Shown here one piece after another: positions 1 through 12,028 of a stretch of DNA of 64,000 nt. Source of the DNA: Chrysomallon squamiferum (lineage: Eukaryota; Mollusca; Gastropoda; Neomphalida; Peltospiridae). The position numbers were made by a program, and so were the translations under genes. A model generated the notes under the pieces. That model was not told where the DNA came from. It made no database searches and saw only the letters and a program-made list of their open reading frames with translations. Position 1 is the stretch's first letter. Each line of letters opens with the position of its first letter. The stretch lies in assembly GCA_012295275.1 (NCBI GenBank), contig CM022670.1, positions 14,306,862-14,370,861 on the forward strand, given 5' to 3'.

Positions 1-2737
1 TGGGTGACGTGGTGATGTTATGTTTGTATCGAATTGCGTTTAGATTGGTTGAGTAACCAATTCGGGCTTTGGTGAGATTGTTGTTGTGTAGTTTGTTGGC
101 GAGTGTGATTTTGGGTGTTTTCGCGAGTGGTTTGATGTTTAAGTGCCATTTGTTTTTGGTGTTGTTCCATTCGTTTTGCCATTGTTTGTCGTAATGTTTG
201 GCAGCGATGGAGACAATTTCGTTTATTCCGTAATGTTTGTCTGTGCAGATGTCTTCGTCTTTAATGCTGAGTGACTCTTTGGCGTAATGGTCGGCAAGTT
301 CGTTGCCGATGATACCGACGTGTGCTGGGAGCCACTCGATGGTTAGTTCTTTCTTGTTGTGTTGTATGTCCTCATGTAGTTGTTGTATTTTGCTGAGCAG
401 GTCTGGTCTGCTGGAACTTCCGGATTGTATTGAGATCACGGAACTTAGACTGTCCGAGAATATGACTGTGTGTTTGTTGTTGTTGTGTTTTACCCACAGC
501 ATGGCTCTGATGATGGCTACCAATTCGGCCGTATATACCGAAAGGTGATTTCTGATACGGCCGAATTGTATGATGTGGGTTTGTTTGTGTGATCTTGGGC
601 TATGAAGGCGAATCCTACTCTCCCGTTGTCTGGGTTTTTGGATCCGTCAGTGTAGATGCGCGTGTGTTGTTTGAAGTGGTCGTTTGCTGCTGCCAAAAAA
701 AATGGCTTTTTTGAACGGTGGGATCTCTGTTTTGTCAGTTTCTCTTTTGATCAGGAAAGGTGTCTTTATTGTTGGTTTTGTTTCTTTGTGGTATGCCGGC
801 AGTGGCATTTCACCTATTCGTGTTTCCTTTTCGATTTCGCTAGCTGTTGTCGGGAAATTCGATAGTAGTAGACTATGCGATTTAAAGAGTTGTCCTATCC
901 TTTATTGGTCGGGGACCAGATCCTTGACCGGGTGGTCTGTGTTGAGTGTGTGTATTTTCAGGCTGCATTTTAGTATTGGCAATTTTCTTCTGTATTTTAA
1001 TGGTTGGATGCTGTATTCCGATAGGAGGCTGTCGGATGGTGTTGTGTTTGGCAGGTGGCCGATCACCCTGAGGGCGCTGGATTGAATTATGTCTAGTTTT
1101 TTTAAATAGAGTTTGGGAGCATTCGAGTAAGCCGTGGCTCCGTAGTCGAGCTTGGAGAGAATACACGTTTTGTGTATCAAAATCAGCCTTGACTCGTTTG
1201 CTCCCCAACTTGTTCCGGAAATTAACTTTAGAAGATTGATTGTTTTTTTGCAGGATGCAATTATGTTGTGTATGTGGCATCGGAAGTTGAGTTGACTGTC
1301 GAATGTCACACCTAGAAATTTGAATGTCTTTGTTTGTGTTATGACGTTGTTGTCGATGTTGAGTGTGATCTTGCTGTTGTCCGATTTCTTGTTGAAAAGG
1401 AGGCATGTCGTTTTCGAAAGAGAAATCGTTATGCCCCATTTCAACGCCCAATCGTTTATGTTGTTTAAGTCTTTTTGTATTTGTTTCTGTATTGCTGCGG
1501 TCGATCTGCCTGCCCGTCAAAAGACGCAATCGTCTGCAAAGAGTGCTGTATTTATTGGTTCCTTTGGTGGATTTCTGGCGTTGTCTTGTTTCTCGAGTGT
1601 TGTGACGATGTCGTTGATGTAGATGTTGAAGAGTGTTGGCGAGATCACGGATCCTTGGGGGATGCCGTTTTCGATTATCGTTTTCTCTGAGGTGTAACCG
1701 TTTACTTTGACTGCTATGGTTCTGTTGTTGATAAAGTCTTTGATAAAGTTGAACATGTTGCCTTTGATGTTAATCATAATTTAACGAGCAGTCCTTCCCT
1801 CCATACCATGTCGAATGCCTTTTCAATGTCTAAAAAACTGCTATGACTTTTTTTTGATTTTCGAAAAGATTGATTAATTGATGTTTGCAGGCGTGTGATC
1901 TGGTCGTTTGTGCTGTGTTTCTTCCTGAAGCTGCTTTGAAATTTGCTGATTAAATTGTTGTCGTTTAGATGCTGGTTCCGGCCACCAGGATCATTATCCA
2001 ATGTTTTGCCGGTGCATCGTCTGGTTTGATCGGCCATTGATGTCGCTGGTGTATGTGATCTTCCGTCGTTTGGGCAAACAGACCAGCGGGTTTTTCCAGT
2101 TTGTTGGAATCTTCCGGTGGACGATTCCAGGGCTGTCGTCTGTCGAGCCATCTGGTAGGTGTTGTGACATTTGAAATCTGGCCCCAATAATGACCTTTTT
2201 GTTTTGTTGTGCATGTTTTAATTCGCTGATGTTGAATTTGGGTTTGGATGGTTCCGTCCACCAGGGAGTGGATATGGGCCGGTGCATCGTCTGGTTTTGT
2301 TGAATCTGTTTTGGATTGTTGTGTTGGTGTACTGTGATGCGCAATAGGCGTCGTTGTCGTTGGAGTTTTGCGTGGACTTTGATGTTTCTGCATGCTTTGT
2401 GGAATGTCCGCTTTTTGAAGTTCCATTTCGGTGTGAAGATGGATCTGTCCGATAAGGTGTTCTTGCTGTTGTATCTGTTGACGTATCGGGTTTGGTCGCT
2501 GTTTAGTTTTCGAGTTTTGTTGTTTTTGGTCGGAATGTCCCAGCCATGTTCTTGAATACATGTTACATGTCCGGTGTGTTTGTAGTGGAGGCCAGGAAGT
2601 GTAGTAATTCGTCTCCGTGGCCTGTTGAGTGAAGGCCTTTAGCGTTCCATTGAAGAACGGAGAGGCCTGTGTTGTTGGTGTGCTTATCGTGAAGAGTTTG
2701 TAAATGGTTGTTACTGTTTGTTTTGTTTTGTTTTTGT
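1..2737 (-). pseudogene. Retrotransposon ORF2 (endonuclease, reverse transcriptase, RNase H), broken and truncated
   Basis: Minus-strand order: an APE-type endonuclease start with LSVLQWNAKGLHS near 2620-2670; a decayed central endonuclease region around 2000-2300; RT motif A FLDIEKAFDMVW at about 1801-1836; RT motif B NGIPQGSVISPTLFN at about 1629-1675; the catalytic FADD box near 1520-1540; a thumb-like region with FLGVTFD near 1310; then RNase H with YTDGSK near 645-660, SDSLSS near 445-465 and PAHVGIIGNELADH near 290-335. These are the DNA-nicking, target-primed reverse transcription and RNA-removal activities of a LINE. At least four frame changes separate the blocks, so the copy is inactive. 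The left edge cuts it off after RNase H. Confidence 0.9.
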
Positions 2738-4182
2738 TCACTGTTGTTTTGTGTTTGTGGAATTTCTCGTGTCTGTTTGTAGTTTTAGTGTTTTGTCGTT
2801 TGTGTGTATTTTGAAGCCCAAGCTGTCTTCAATTATTTGGGCTACTGTGTGTTCCAAATTGGCGTAGTCATTGTCGTTTCCTTGATTGGTTCTGATGTTT
2901 TGAAGCTCTATCAAGAGGCAGACAATGATTTTATGGATGTCTGCGATCCTTACCTCCTTGTCCAGATTGTCTATCGGTTTGTTGTTGTGTTGGTCCATTT
3001 TTTCCATCATGGTTTTGGTTTTTTGTTCCATTTTCTGGCATTTTTTGTTGACATTTTGTAGGATTTTGTTGTCTCTCCTGTTGTGTTCGAAGTTGTTGTT
3101 TGCTTTTATTTTGGTTGGGCACATCTTGTAGTGTGATTCGTGTGGCCCCTGGCAATTTGCGCATTTTGCCAGAGACCGGCATAGACCTGAGTTTCTATGG
3201 TGATTTCCACTGGTTTTTCAGGTTGTGTCTGTGGGTGCACTCATTTGTGATGTGCCCCCATTTCTGACAGAGGCCGCACTTGGGCAACTGCGGCCTCATT
3301 TCTTTGTAGCCATCAATGGTGATGATTGTGTTCGTTAATTTGCTGTTAAACGTCAGTGTGGTCTAGTAATTTGGATTTTTCCACATTTCCACACCGACTA
3401 GTGTTGAATTTGTTTGTTGTACTAGTTCTTTGTTGAACATTTCAAAGAAATCTAGTTTGTTTGCATAGGGGTAATAAAAACCCAAATCTTTTGAAATGTA
3501 TTTATATATTGTTGTATCTGTTGTTTTTGTTGTTTGTTTAGGTTGTTGTTGTTGTTGTTTCGTAATTAGTAGTTGTTTTGGCTGCTGTTATGTGAGCAGT
3601 GTTTTTCTGGGTTGTGGTGTGGGTGTTTTTTTCTGTGTCTGTATTGTGTCAGGGATTATTTTTGGTAAAACCTTGACAACCAATGTTTCGTCCCAGATGG
3701 TAATGTTGGGACCTATTTCTTTTTTTAGTGTTTTTGTATCTACTTCGAAGTAGATTTCTTTACCGTTTTGGTTGTTATTGACTTTTGTTGTTTTGTCAAT
3801 AATATGCATTTGCACTTCTAGTAAGTAGCGCAACTTTTTGTCGATGTTTGTATGGTTTTTTGTGTGTATTGCAATGGTGGTTCGGCTGTGGGTGTATTTT
3901 TTTTTTTTTTTTTAATTATTTCTCAAGCGTTTTGTTCGCTTTCGTCTTCCGTGTCTGTTTCCCGTAGCCTTGCCAAAATGTGTAGATTTCTGTTGATAAT
4001 TTTTTGTTCTTCTGTTACTTCTGTGTCCGAATATGTGTGTTGGACTGTGTTGTCGTTTTTTTTCTTTTGTTTTCTGTTGCTTTTTTTTCGACGGAGCTAG
4101 GGCTCCTGTCCCTGGGTCGTTTTGGAACTCTAGTTTCCATATCTGAATTATCTGTTCCTGTGCTGTAAATTTTCGTTGCCAT
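2738..4182 (-). pseudogene. Retrotransposon ORF1 (gag-like nucleic-acid-binding protein), broken
   Basis: The frame begins at the ATG at 4182 (MATKIYSTGTDNSDMETR) and continues into a basic, Lys/Arg-rich N-terminal stretch. Near the C-terminal half two CCHC zinc knuckles are visible on the minus strand: CGLCQKWGHITNEC at 3237-3278 and CANCQGPHESHYKMC at 3119-3163. Such paired knuckles are typical of jockey/I-type ORF1 proteins, which bind the element RNA. A charged, Asn/Lys/Gln-rich tail follows, ending at a TGA at 2738-2740. Homopolymer runs near 3898-3913 and frame changes between 3830 and 3180 break the frame, so no intact protein is encoded. Confidence 0.85.
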
Positions 4183-5613
4183 GTTTGTTGTGTAAGTGTA
4201 TGGGTTGTTGTTGTTGTTTTGTTGTTATTGTTTGTTTTTTTTTGTTGTTTTTAAATACTTCGATTTTAAAAATATACTTGGATTTTTAAATATATAGACA
4301 ATTCTATATTAATTCAAAAAAAAAGACTAAAGCTAACGCAACTCACTTTCAGATCGAGATAAAGATAAAAGATATATCGGTTATTTAAGATACCGGAAAG
4401 TAAAAGACAAAAGAGGAACAAAGAGTAAAAAAGAAAAAAGAAAAGTAATAAAAGTAACAATAATACAAAAGTCTACAAATAATATAAATAAGAATTTAAG
4501 TCTAAATAAATAAAGAAAATGGTACAGTATCTTTTTCGTTTCTGAATTCCGCTCAGTAAGCACAAAGCACAATCCGTCCGTGAGTATTCTTCACAGCTTA
4601 TCTACCGGGCTTGCACCATGTCGGGATCGACCATCACGGTGGAGAGTCTGTTGTGAGAATCTAATGGAAAAAAATTAACGTGCTAATCAGAGCAAGCTGT
4701 TGTGAAGCACGTCAAAGAGAATCTAAATAAATCGGACGGTTATATACATTACTTGCTGAAAATGTCATCCTGCTCACCAGTTGGATTTACTTTTTAATAG
4801 CAGGTAAAATAACAACACAACGTCTGTAGGGTGATATCATTTACTTGTTCATTAGCTACTCACTGGAAGTCAGAAGGCTATTTTGTTACTACGATAAAGT
4901 ATGATAAAGACATTTTGCTTGTTTTTTTTCTGGGATCATCTCCAATGTTTAGGTCATCGACTGTAGAACAAAAACAAATTATTCGAACACCGGAAACTAT
5001 CTTCAAAGATAAATGGATCAGCAATTTATCAATCGGACATGACACTTCGTTTCGGGACGTTCGGGTCAAGGTGGGACTAATTCAATACTAACAAAAACAC
5101 ATTCTTTTATTTCGGTGAGAATACTTTAATTTAAAAAAACAACATTTGTCCAACAATAGACAAGATTGTCCCTGTGCTGCACTGGATTCTGGGCCGAGTT
5201 GTCCCCCACTTGTCTGGCATTCCTGAAAAGGTACAACTAAAAATGTTTTACCATTTTAAATTGTATGCCGATTTTTAGAATGACGAAATGAGTAAAGTAT
5301 TATAGTAATGTGTACTTGCTTTAACTGTTATATTTAACTTTCTAATATTATATGGCAATTTGGAGCGGATCTGATACCTGTGCCACAGGGAACAGGAACG
5401 AGGTGACCACATCCGACACGCTGGGTAAAGTTAAAGCCCTTTGTTAGTTTGTAACTGTTTGAGTTTGTTTACGTACAGAGTATGTTGGATAAATAATTTA
5501 ATGGTTTCGTAATGAAATCCTACCTCTGGCTCTGCAATCAATCAGTAACGAGTGGAGAGATTCTGGTCAGTTATCGACGTGTCAACAGACTTGAACTTGA
5601 ACTTGAAAAAATC
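4183..5613. other. Intergenic, AT-rich; no gene recognised
   Basis: Holds one copy of the 39-bp hairpin repeat (4675-4713). An 86-codon plus-strand open frame at 4831-5091 has no recognisable motif, and a 63-codon frame lies on the other strand of the same stretch. I do not call either a gene. Confidence 0.5.
4675..4713 (+). repeat. Copy 1 of a 39-bp dispersed hairpin repeat
   Basis: TTAACGTGCT begins the unit and AGCACGTC ends it, so the ends are inverted copies of each other around an internal GTCAGAGCAAGCTGTTGTG-like loop. Three related copies occur at 5614-5652, 18258-18294 and (inverted) 51573-51611. Confidence 0.75.
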
Positions 5614-5920
5614 TTAACGTGCTAGTCAGAGCAAACTGTTGTGAAGCACGTCTACGACGGGCACGCTTTCTGACAGGTCAGCGTGCGTGTCCGTCGCAGA
5701 AACGAGTTTTGGGTAAGGAAAGAGAGTGGGTTGTCGTTACGATTGCAGGACACAAAGGAGTGTCCAGCATATCGGATCCTAACGAATCGGTTGCGATGTT
5801 TCGTAGACGTTTTCCGCTCCTTGTTGTTTCCGGCACTTGTCCAGCTCGTTGAAGGTCTCCTATTCATCACCGGGTTCGTGTTGGTTTCATCCTGTTTGTT
5901 CTGGTCTCGGCTGCTTTGAT
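5614..5920 (+). repeat. Longer dispersed repeat starting with hairpin copy 2
   Basis: Copy 2 of the hairpin core (5614-5652) continues into CTACGACGGGCACGCTTTCTGACAGG-type sequence, and this continuation is shared with the copy at 18258-18322. The whole block is more GC-rich than its surroundings, which suggests inserted mobile DNA. It is preceded by a short direct repeat of ACTTGA near 5589-5607. Open frames run through it on both strands, but none shows a known domain. It could be the end of a non-autonomous DNA transposon or a SINE. Confidence 0.6.
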
Positions 5921-6481
5921 GTTTCCTTGTCCTTTTTGGCTGCTTCCCTCTGGTCCAGCAATTACAAACTTTTTTATTTATTATTATTTTTTTTATTTTT
6001 TTTTTTTTTTTTTTTTTGCCAAATGTCTTTTTATTGATTTAAAAGATGCTATAAACACCTGCAGCTAAGAATGAGAACACGAACGTTGTTAACTTATTTA
6101 CATTTATTAAGAACATTTTTTTTTTTTTTTTTTTTAATCCGATAACCGGGTTAGTATGGTCTGAAATTAAGTACGTATAGTACGTATAGTTTTGTTTTTA
6201 ATTATTAATTTAATTGGCTATTCAAATTTTGTTTTTAGTCCCGGGAAGTGGTTTGCGCAGCGGCATCTAACGATAAATCAAGGGACATAACTCGAAATAA
6301 CCGCACTGCGGAACCGGCCCATTTTAACGTAAACCTTTAAAGAATTAAAATCTATAAAATATCAGATTGTTGAATTTAAATAGTTTGTTAACTTTCTAGA
6401 GAGATTGTTGAATTTAAATAATTTGTTATTGCCTTAATTGATATTGTATATTTAATTATAATCTATACTTTTGTCGCACTG

Positions 6482-6484
<3 letters not shown>
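5921..6484. other. Non-coding, with poly-T tracts and a second dispersed repeat motif
   Basis: Contains T-rich runs near 5972-6018 and 6116-6135. A motif reading CGGAACCGGCCCATT is near 6311; a similar one (GCGCAACCGGCCCATTATG) occurs just right of the N gap near 51517. The following ACGTAAACCTTTAAA stretch is echoed near 17655. No gene seen. Confidence 0.5.

Positions 6485-6570
<86 letters not shown>
6485..6570. repeat. (CT)n microsatellite
   Basis: Uninterrupted CT dinucleotides. The flank (TTTAATTATAATCTATA before, ATATAG after) matches the (CT)n array at 19217, marking the left end of the tandem segmental duplication. Confidence 0.95.
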
Positions 6571-6572
<2 letters not shown>

Positions 6573-7157
6573 GTTTAACATATAGTTTAGACTGGACCTT
6601 AAGTGTCACAATAGTTAAAATAAAGTAAATAGCAAAATAAAATAAAATAAAATAAAATCAATATTTATTATCATAGTAGTTGTCCTTGAAATATAAACTG
6701 TTCATTCACATAATAGAAAAAAGAAGGATATGGGTTGAAGAAAATAGATTTATTTATTAATAATAGATATTGATTAATTATTCAGTTGCTTAATACTTTT
6801 ATTAATCTTTGAAATACAGATTGTTCACTTTAAAGAGTAGAAAATAAAAAAAAAAAATTCTATGAAAAAAAAGTATTTATTTATTACTAAATTGTTTTAG
6901 TCAGCTAAATTTAGAATTGTTGTTCCACATGAATGCCATTGCTAGTACAACAAATGACTTAGTTTTAAATACAGCTTAAACCCTTCCATCCAGGTTTACA
7001 TTTTCAAATACATTCCCCTATTTTAATATTGCGAAACGAGTTATCGTTCTTGCAGTTTCTGTCATTACATTGGTAATGAAATCGATGCGTTATCACATTC
7101 TGAAATATTCATCAAATATTTGTTGTTCATATCGTTGGCGATCATACCATATATTGT

Positions 7158-7159
7158 GG

Positions 7160-7232
<73 letters not shown>

Positions 7233-7240
7233 TTTTCTAT

Positions 7241-7283
<43 letters not shown>

Positions 7284-7290
7284 GTTGTTT
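7158..7290. repeat. (ATT)n followed by (TTTA)n microsatellite
   Basis: A simple-repeat run of ATT and then TTTA units. It produces spurious poly-Ile and Leu/Phe open frames. Confidence 0.95.
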
Positions 7291-7370
7291 GTTTAGTGAT
7301 TCATTTATTTATTTATTCTCTGTTGAAAAAATAAAAAATTGTATATTAATAAAAGAAGATATCAATTCAC

Positions 7371-7490
7371 CTGTACAGTCAACACCTTTCCATTCACCTT
7401 TACATCCCCTTTTAAATTCACCATCACTGTGATTACAACATCACTGTCCGTTACAGCGTCTGTCTGTACGAAACTTAGAACAGTTGAATC
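7371..7490 (-). pseudogene. EGF-like exon remnant, copy A
   Basis: Minus-strand translation gives NCSKFRTDRRCNGQ, a TGA stop, then CCNHSDGE and GCKGEWKGVDCT before a GT donor at 7370. Cysteine spacing and the ending GWKG-type DC motif match the EGF-like exons of the receptor phosphatases in this window. The stop and a Cys-to-Phe change distinguish it from the intact-frame paralogue at 19879-19998, so this copy is dead. Confidence 0.75.
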
Positions 7491-7677
7491 CGTGAGAGAT
7501 AATTCATTAGAATAAATATAAAATTATCTATTAGTAACCAGAGACTTTAAAATTGTTATATAGAATTAATGAGTTTAATATAATGTACTTTATTAAAACA
7601 CTGAATGAAAGGAAAGATATAAATGAATGGAACTGTTAAAAAATAATGTATTAAATGTTTAAGTTTATGTCGCGTAC

Positions 7678-7753
7678 TTTCAAAACAGTCTTTGTTTCTC
7701 CATCCAGGATGACAGTCTCCGGTACACGTTTCTGTTTTTGAATCGCACATTGT
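7678..7753 (-). pseudogene. Partial EGF-like exon (C-terminal half)
   Basis: After an AG acceptor, the minus strand reads TMCDSKTETCTGDCHPGW then RNKDCFE and a GT donor. This is the second half of an EGF-like repeat (C-x4-C-x3-C-GW-x-DC pattern). Only half a domain is present. The paralogue near 20180-20240 has lost cysteines. It is probably a fragment of an older receptor-type gene on the minus strand. Confidence 0.65.
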
Positions 7754-9460
7754 CTGTTTTACAGATTTTATTTAATTATCATCTGTATTAACTGTATATA
7801 ATAAAAAATGTTGTATGTCTGTTTGTGTTTAATTATGTGAAAATAATAAAGCGTATGTGCAAATATATAAAAATGAATATAAAAGTTATTTATTATATCA
7901 TACTCCTGATTTTATATTTTTTTTTTTTTTTTTTTTTTTTATACCAAACACATTTATAAACATCCGCTTTATGTCAGGCAGGCTTCGTTATAAATGTATC
8001 AGATAATCTTCCCACTGTTTTTATTTTTTTTATTTATTACTTTTTTGTTTTTAAGGGATTCATTTTAATAACGACGCCTGTTGTCAAAAGGTAGGCATTA
8101 ATTCGGTTTTCAGTGTAAATATACCTAGCTATGTAGGTTCTCCATTTGATTACCAGGAGAAAGTATTTTGTAACCAGCTCCCCGTAAACACGAAAATATA
8201 TATCATTGTACAGAATTTCGAAAGCTAAAATTTAATAAAACAAATCAACATTTAAAACATTTAAGTGGTATATATCAATAGGTGTTTGGTATCATTGTCC
8301 AAGTCATTTTTAGAGTTTTTCTTTAAAGAGAAAACATCCTGGTGTATACAAATAAATGAAGTGTTTATTATTTAGAGAAAGAAAATAATAAAACAAGGTT
8401 TTTGTGCTTGTTAAAGAAGTAGGCACTTGCATCATCTGAAATGATAAATTTTCTTTCACGCCAGCATATATAAGCTATTGTTTTATTTGTAGATGATAAA
8501 ACTGACTTAAACAAATATAATCGAGATTATAACTTGATAATACAATATTTAAGATCACTTGCATGCTAGAGAGAAACGTTAATGGCGCGTGAATTTGCGT
8601 GCGTGCATCATTAACCAGGGTGTATGTGTATAAATAAATAAAGGCGTGAATGTTTGTGTATGTGTATGTGCGTATGTGTTTGTATGTGTTAAAATCAGTT
8701 TCAGTCACCTCAAACTTTATTTGTAAAATAATTATTGAATTTTGGAGACTGTTTTCTACATGAATATAAAAACTGCAAATAGTATCACAGGAAATATATT
8801 TTACAACACAAACGATGTTTTGTATATTTGGTCATTAATAATAGCTTTTGAACTACGTAATACGCTAATACAAATGTATAGAAAAAACATTAATCGGTTA
8901 GAGGGACACTGTTCACAATAATACCACACGGATAGTTCTTCGACGTAAAGATATTGTTTTCTAAATTCAAACATGATCCTGTAAACCATTTTAAGGAAAG
9001 GTTTTACTGTAACAGCTGTAATTATGTCAGTGTTTATCTGTGACTAGTGTATCATTTATGACCATACATATGTGTGATGTGGGTGTGTGTGTTGCTGTGT
9101 GTGTGTGTGTAAATGTGTATTGTTGAATAATCTGAAAATAATATATAACAGCATTAATATTTACATGTAGCAGTTAAAGATTATAAACGGACATATAATT
9201 AACACCATACTTGACTTATATTAAATACAAGTATATGGAAACGTACACTGATCTTTAAATATAGATTAAATAGTGGGGTTTTTTTTTGTATTATAATCAT
9301 AGCCTGCTTAAAATTACAGTGATGAAAATCATCCTATTATAAGTCAGATTTCCTGCTGTATAATTTGTTTTATTTATTATTCCATGCAGTTCAAATTCAA
9401 CAACAAAACAGATAGATTTCCGAGATCGAGAACTTACTTACCTATTGGTGTGTTCATTTT
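7754..9460. other. Non-coding, AT-rich
   Basis: No gene recognised. A poly-T tract lies at about 7916-7940. Sequence around 8200-8400 is repeated near 20450-20640 as part of the segmental duplication. Short open frames here lack any motif. Confidence 0.5.
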
Positions 9461-9469
9461 GTAATAATA

Positions 9470-10195
9470 ATTACAGGCTAAGAAATACTGACACATACTG
9501 TCCGTGAGAAGGATATCATATAAAAAACAAAATTCCATATTTATTTATTTATCTTCCTTTATTAATTAATTAATTTAATGTTATTTATTTATTTATTTAT
9601 TTACTTATTTGTCTGTTTGTTTGTTTGCTTACTTTTTGTTTCATGCAATGTGAAGCTAAGAATGTAACATGGCTATGCATATCAAACAAAATCCTGTTTG
9701 GTACAAATATATAATTAGTATTATATTTATTTTAATTCATACAACACTTTTTATCAAAATTTTAGATAACTGTTATTATGTTGCGTTTTATACAAGACAT
9801 TGTAATGTTTCCATTGGCTAAGTAATGTATTATTTTAAACGAACTACTAGTTATACATTAGTTAACAAATCTTATTATTTAGTTTTAGATCTAAAAGGTA
9901 ACAAATTTTATTACAAAGGTTTATATTCGGGATATCGAAATGTATAAAATTATTTAACATGTTTAACTATTTTGTTCCATATAAATGTTTGACATATTAT
10001 TTATAAATTCCATATATTGAAATTTAGTTTTAATACATAACTTTCTGTGTCTGTATTTGCGAACTAAGCGAGTTTAACTGTGCTATGATACAGAATGGGT
10101 GTATTGACTAATGTAATGATAGTCCGATTAACAAAAAGATGTAGTAGTCTAGTGTTATAGATAACTATGTATTGTTTCAAACCGCTATTACAGTA
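9470..10195 (+). pseudogene. Fragment of receptor phosphatase 3' end (D2 exon and downstream)
   Basis: The plus strand here resembles the minus strand of 53620-54550. Landmarks: GTGAGAAGGATATCAT near 9509, an exon-like piece translating to CEAKNVTWLC and KILFGT at about 9647-9705, then ACAAAGGTTTATATTCGGGATATCG near 9914, and TCTAGTGTTATAGATAACTATG near 10149. In the intact gene this covers the fifth D2 exon through the last intron. Reading frame and donor are lost. It abuts the 3' end of dispanin gene A and runs in the opposite direction. Confidence 0.75.
9907..9912 (-). promoter_or_regulatory. Candidate polyadenylation signal of dispanin gene A
   Basis: AATAAA on the minus strand, about 320 bases after the stop codon. 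It lies within sequence shared with the receptor phosphatase fragment. Other weak AT-rich options exist. Confidence 0.35.
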
Positions 10196-10230
10196 ATGTT
10201 TCTGAAATATGTCGTCAACAAAGGGTCGAG

Positions 10231-11992
10231 TCACAACCAGTAAACGAGACATATAACGGTGAGGACTGTGCCAATCACAATGGCGGCGATTGCTGTATTC
10301 CTGGCCTTTATCCCGCTAAGTCTCGCCTCCTCGAAATTACCAATATCTGCCATATTTCGGGACTGAAAAATAAATAGAAAACAGATTTAGAAATCCTGCG
10401 GCCATTTCGAGCGATATAATTATGTTTGTATGTTTCTAGTAGGTGGGTATATGGGTGTTTCGCTGGGAGTTTGCGTATGGATATGTGTGGGTGGCCATGT
10501 GGTTGGGTGTGCTTGGTTGAGTGTACATCTGTGTGTGTTATAGTCTGTATGTGTGAGTGTGATTATGGGGGTGGATGGGTGAGTGAGGGTGGGTGGATGG
10601 GTGGGTGAGCGTGAATGTGTACTTGTAAAAATTGTAATTCAGTAAAGAAAGACTCAGATTATATATCGTCATTAAGCCTAACGACAAGTGAGCAAAAAGT
10701 GTTATGTTCTAAATGTTAATAGTCTTTAATCATTATATTCATGTTCGTAAAACACCTAATAGTTCTGCTCTGTCTGTGCCAAATGGCAGAATCATTAGAA
10801 ATCACTCTTAACATTAAAAGATAAATAAAATGTAAAGGATGGTAAAATACAACAAGCATATTACACAAATCCTAGTCATTTCCTAAAATGATTGAACATT
10901 TTACGCATTACCCGAATACAATGGTGATACTAAACATTAGTCAAATGATGGATAATTTAAGGCATTACATGTCCTGACAGGTCTTACAGATTAACTATAA
11001 CACATTTACGTACTCACACGAAAATATTTAGTTCTCCAAAAGACTTACCGAACGTGAAAGTAATATAGCGATTATGCCTAAGATCCGGCATAAAATACAA
11101 GATATGACAGACAGGATAAGGTAATCACGGGGTCGAGCTGCTGGTTGTCGAATAATCTGAAAGTAATATGTAGCACTATTAATTTTTACATGTAAAATAT
11201 AGAATATATTATACATATAGAAAGTGTATATTTACATACACAGACACCCATGTACTTGCAAACTGTTTAATATTCATAATTCATATTCATATAATGCAGA
11301 TGTTATGGATCTTTGGAATGACGATATAGTACTGCAACCCTAGGAACGGATGTCCTCTTATTTTTTGCATACAGCACCAAAGTGGTACATTAACCATAGC
11401 AAGTAGCTTAGGTTTCTAGTCCATTTCGCAGCGTGTAAATTATTATAAGAAAACGAACTCGTTTTAAAAACGTCTTACAAATTCATGAGCCAGTAAACAT
11501 ACTGGTAACTTGAGAATTTCATACTAAACTAGTCTACAGTCTTAGTACATAATAAGTAAGTGTGAAGTCAGCAGTCGTTTATCGGTTTAACACAATGTCT
11601 CAATTCTGTTCCGAATCATTACATGAATATTCATATTTTCGACGATCTTTAATTCTTACAAGTAAAATACAACAGGATGTTGTTGTTTTCTTATTATTTC
11701 CGGAATAACTTAAAATATAAAACTGCTAAAACAAATGCTTTATGTGTGTTTTTTAGGGATAGAGTCACACATTTTACAGAGAGTCTACTTACGATCATTT
11801 GATCGTCTGCTGGTTCTCGTCCGTATCCATATGGCTGTGATGGACCGTATCCTTGTCGTAGGGAAGGTCCATCATTCACTTGTGGTTGACAGTACACTGG
11901 TAGTGTCTAAAATAAATCATCATCATTATCATTATTATTATTACTGGTGTTGTTGTTTTTATCGATATCATATTATTATTACTATTATTACT

Positions 11993-12028
<36 letters not shown>

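Larger units (their letters stand above)
1..4182 (-). mobile_element. Degenerate non-LTR (LINE) retrotransposon, I/jockey-like with RNase H
   Basis: Read on the minus strand, this block has the order gag-like ORF1, endonuclease, reverse transcriptase, RNase H, which is the layout of I-group LINE elements. The zinc knuckles, endonuclease start, RT motifs and RNase H motifs are described in the two ORF entries. Frames shift repeatedly, so the copy is dead. Its 5' coding start is the ATG at 4182 and its 3' end lies beyond the left edge. Assignment to a named clade (Nimb, I, jockey) is not possible by eye. No terminal repeats were seen, as expected for a LINE. Confidence 0.92.

Noticed and set aside
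882-1529. Minus-strand 215-codon open frame overlapping the retrotransposon
   Set aside because: It is out of frame with the RT/thumb reading (902-1444, with FLGVTFD) and rich in Gln/Arg/His from frame-shifted sequence; a shadow frame.
1965-2741. 258-codon minus-strand open frame
   Set aside because: It starts at GTG, and the recognisable endonuclease residues (QWNAKGL) lie in another frame; only patches match ORF2. Treated as part of the decayed element.
5619-5920. Overlapping open frames on both strands as a possible small gene
   Set aside because: The sequence is a dispersed repeat with a copy at 18258; the frames are not shared between copies.
7070-7432. 120-codon open frame with poly-Ile and Leu/Phe
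   Set aside because: Translation of (ATT)n and (TTTA)n microsatellites; no domain.
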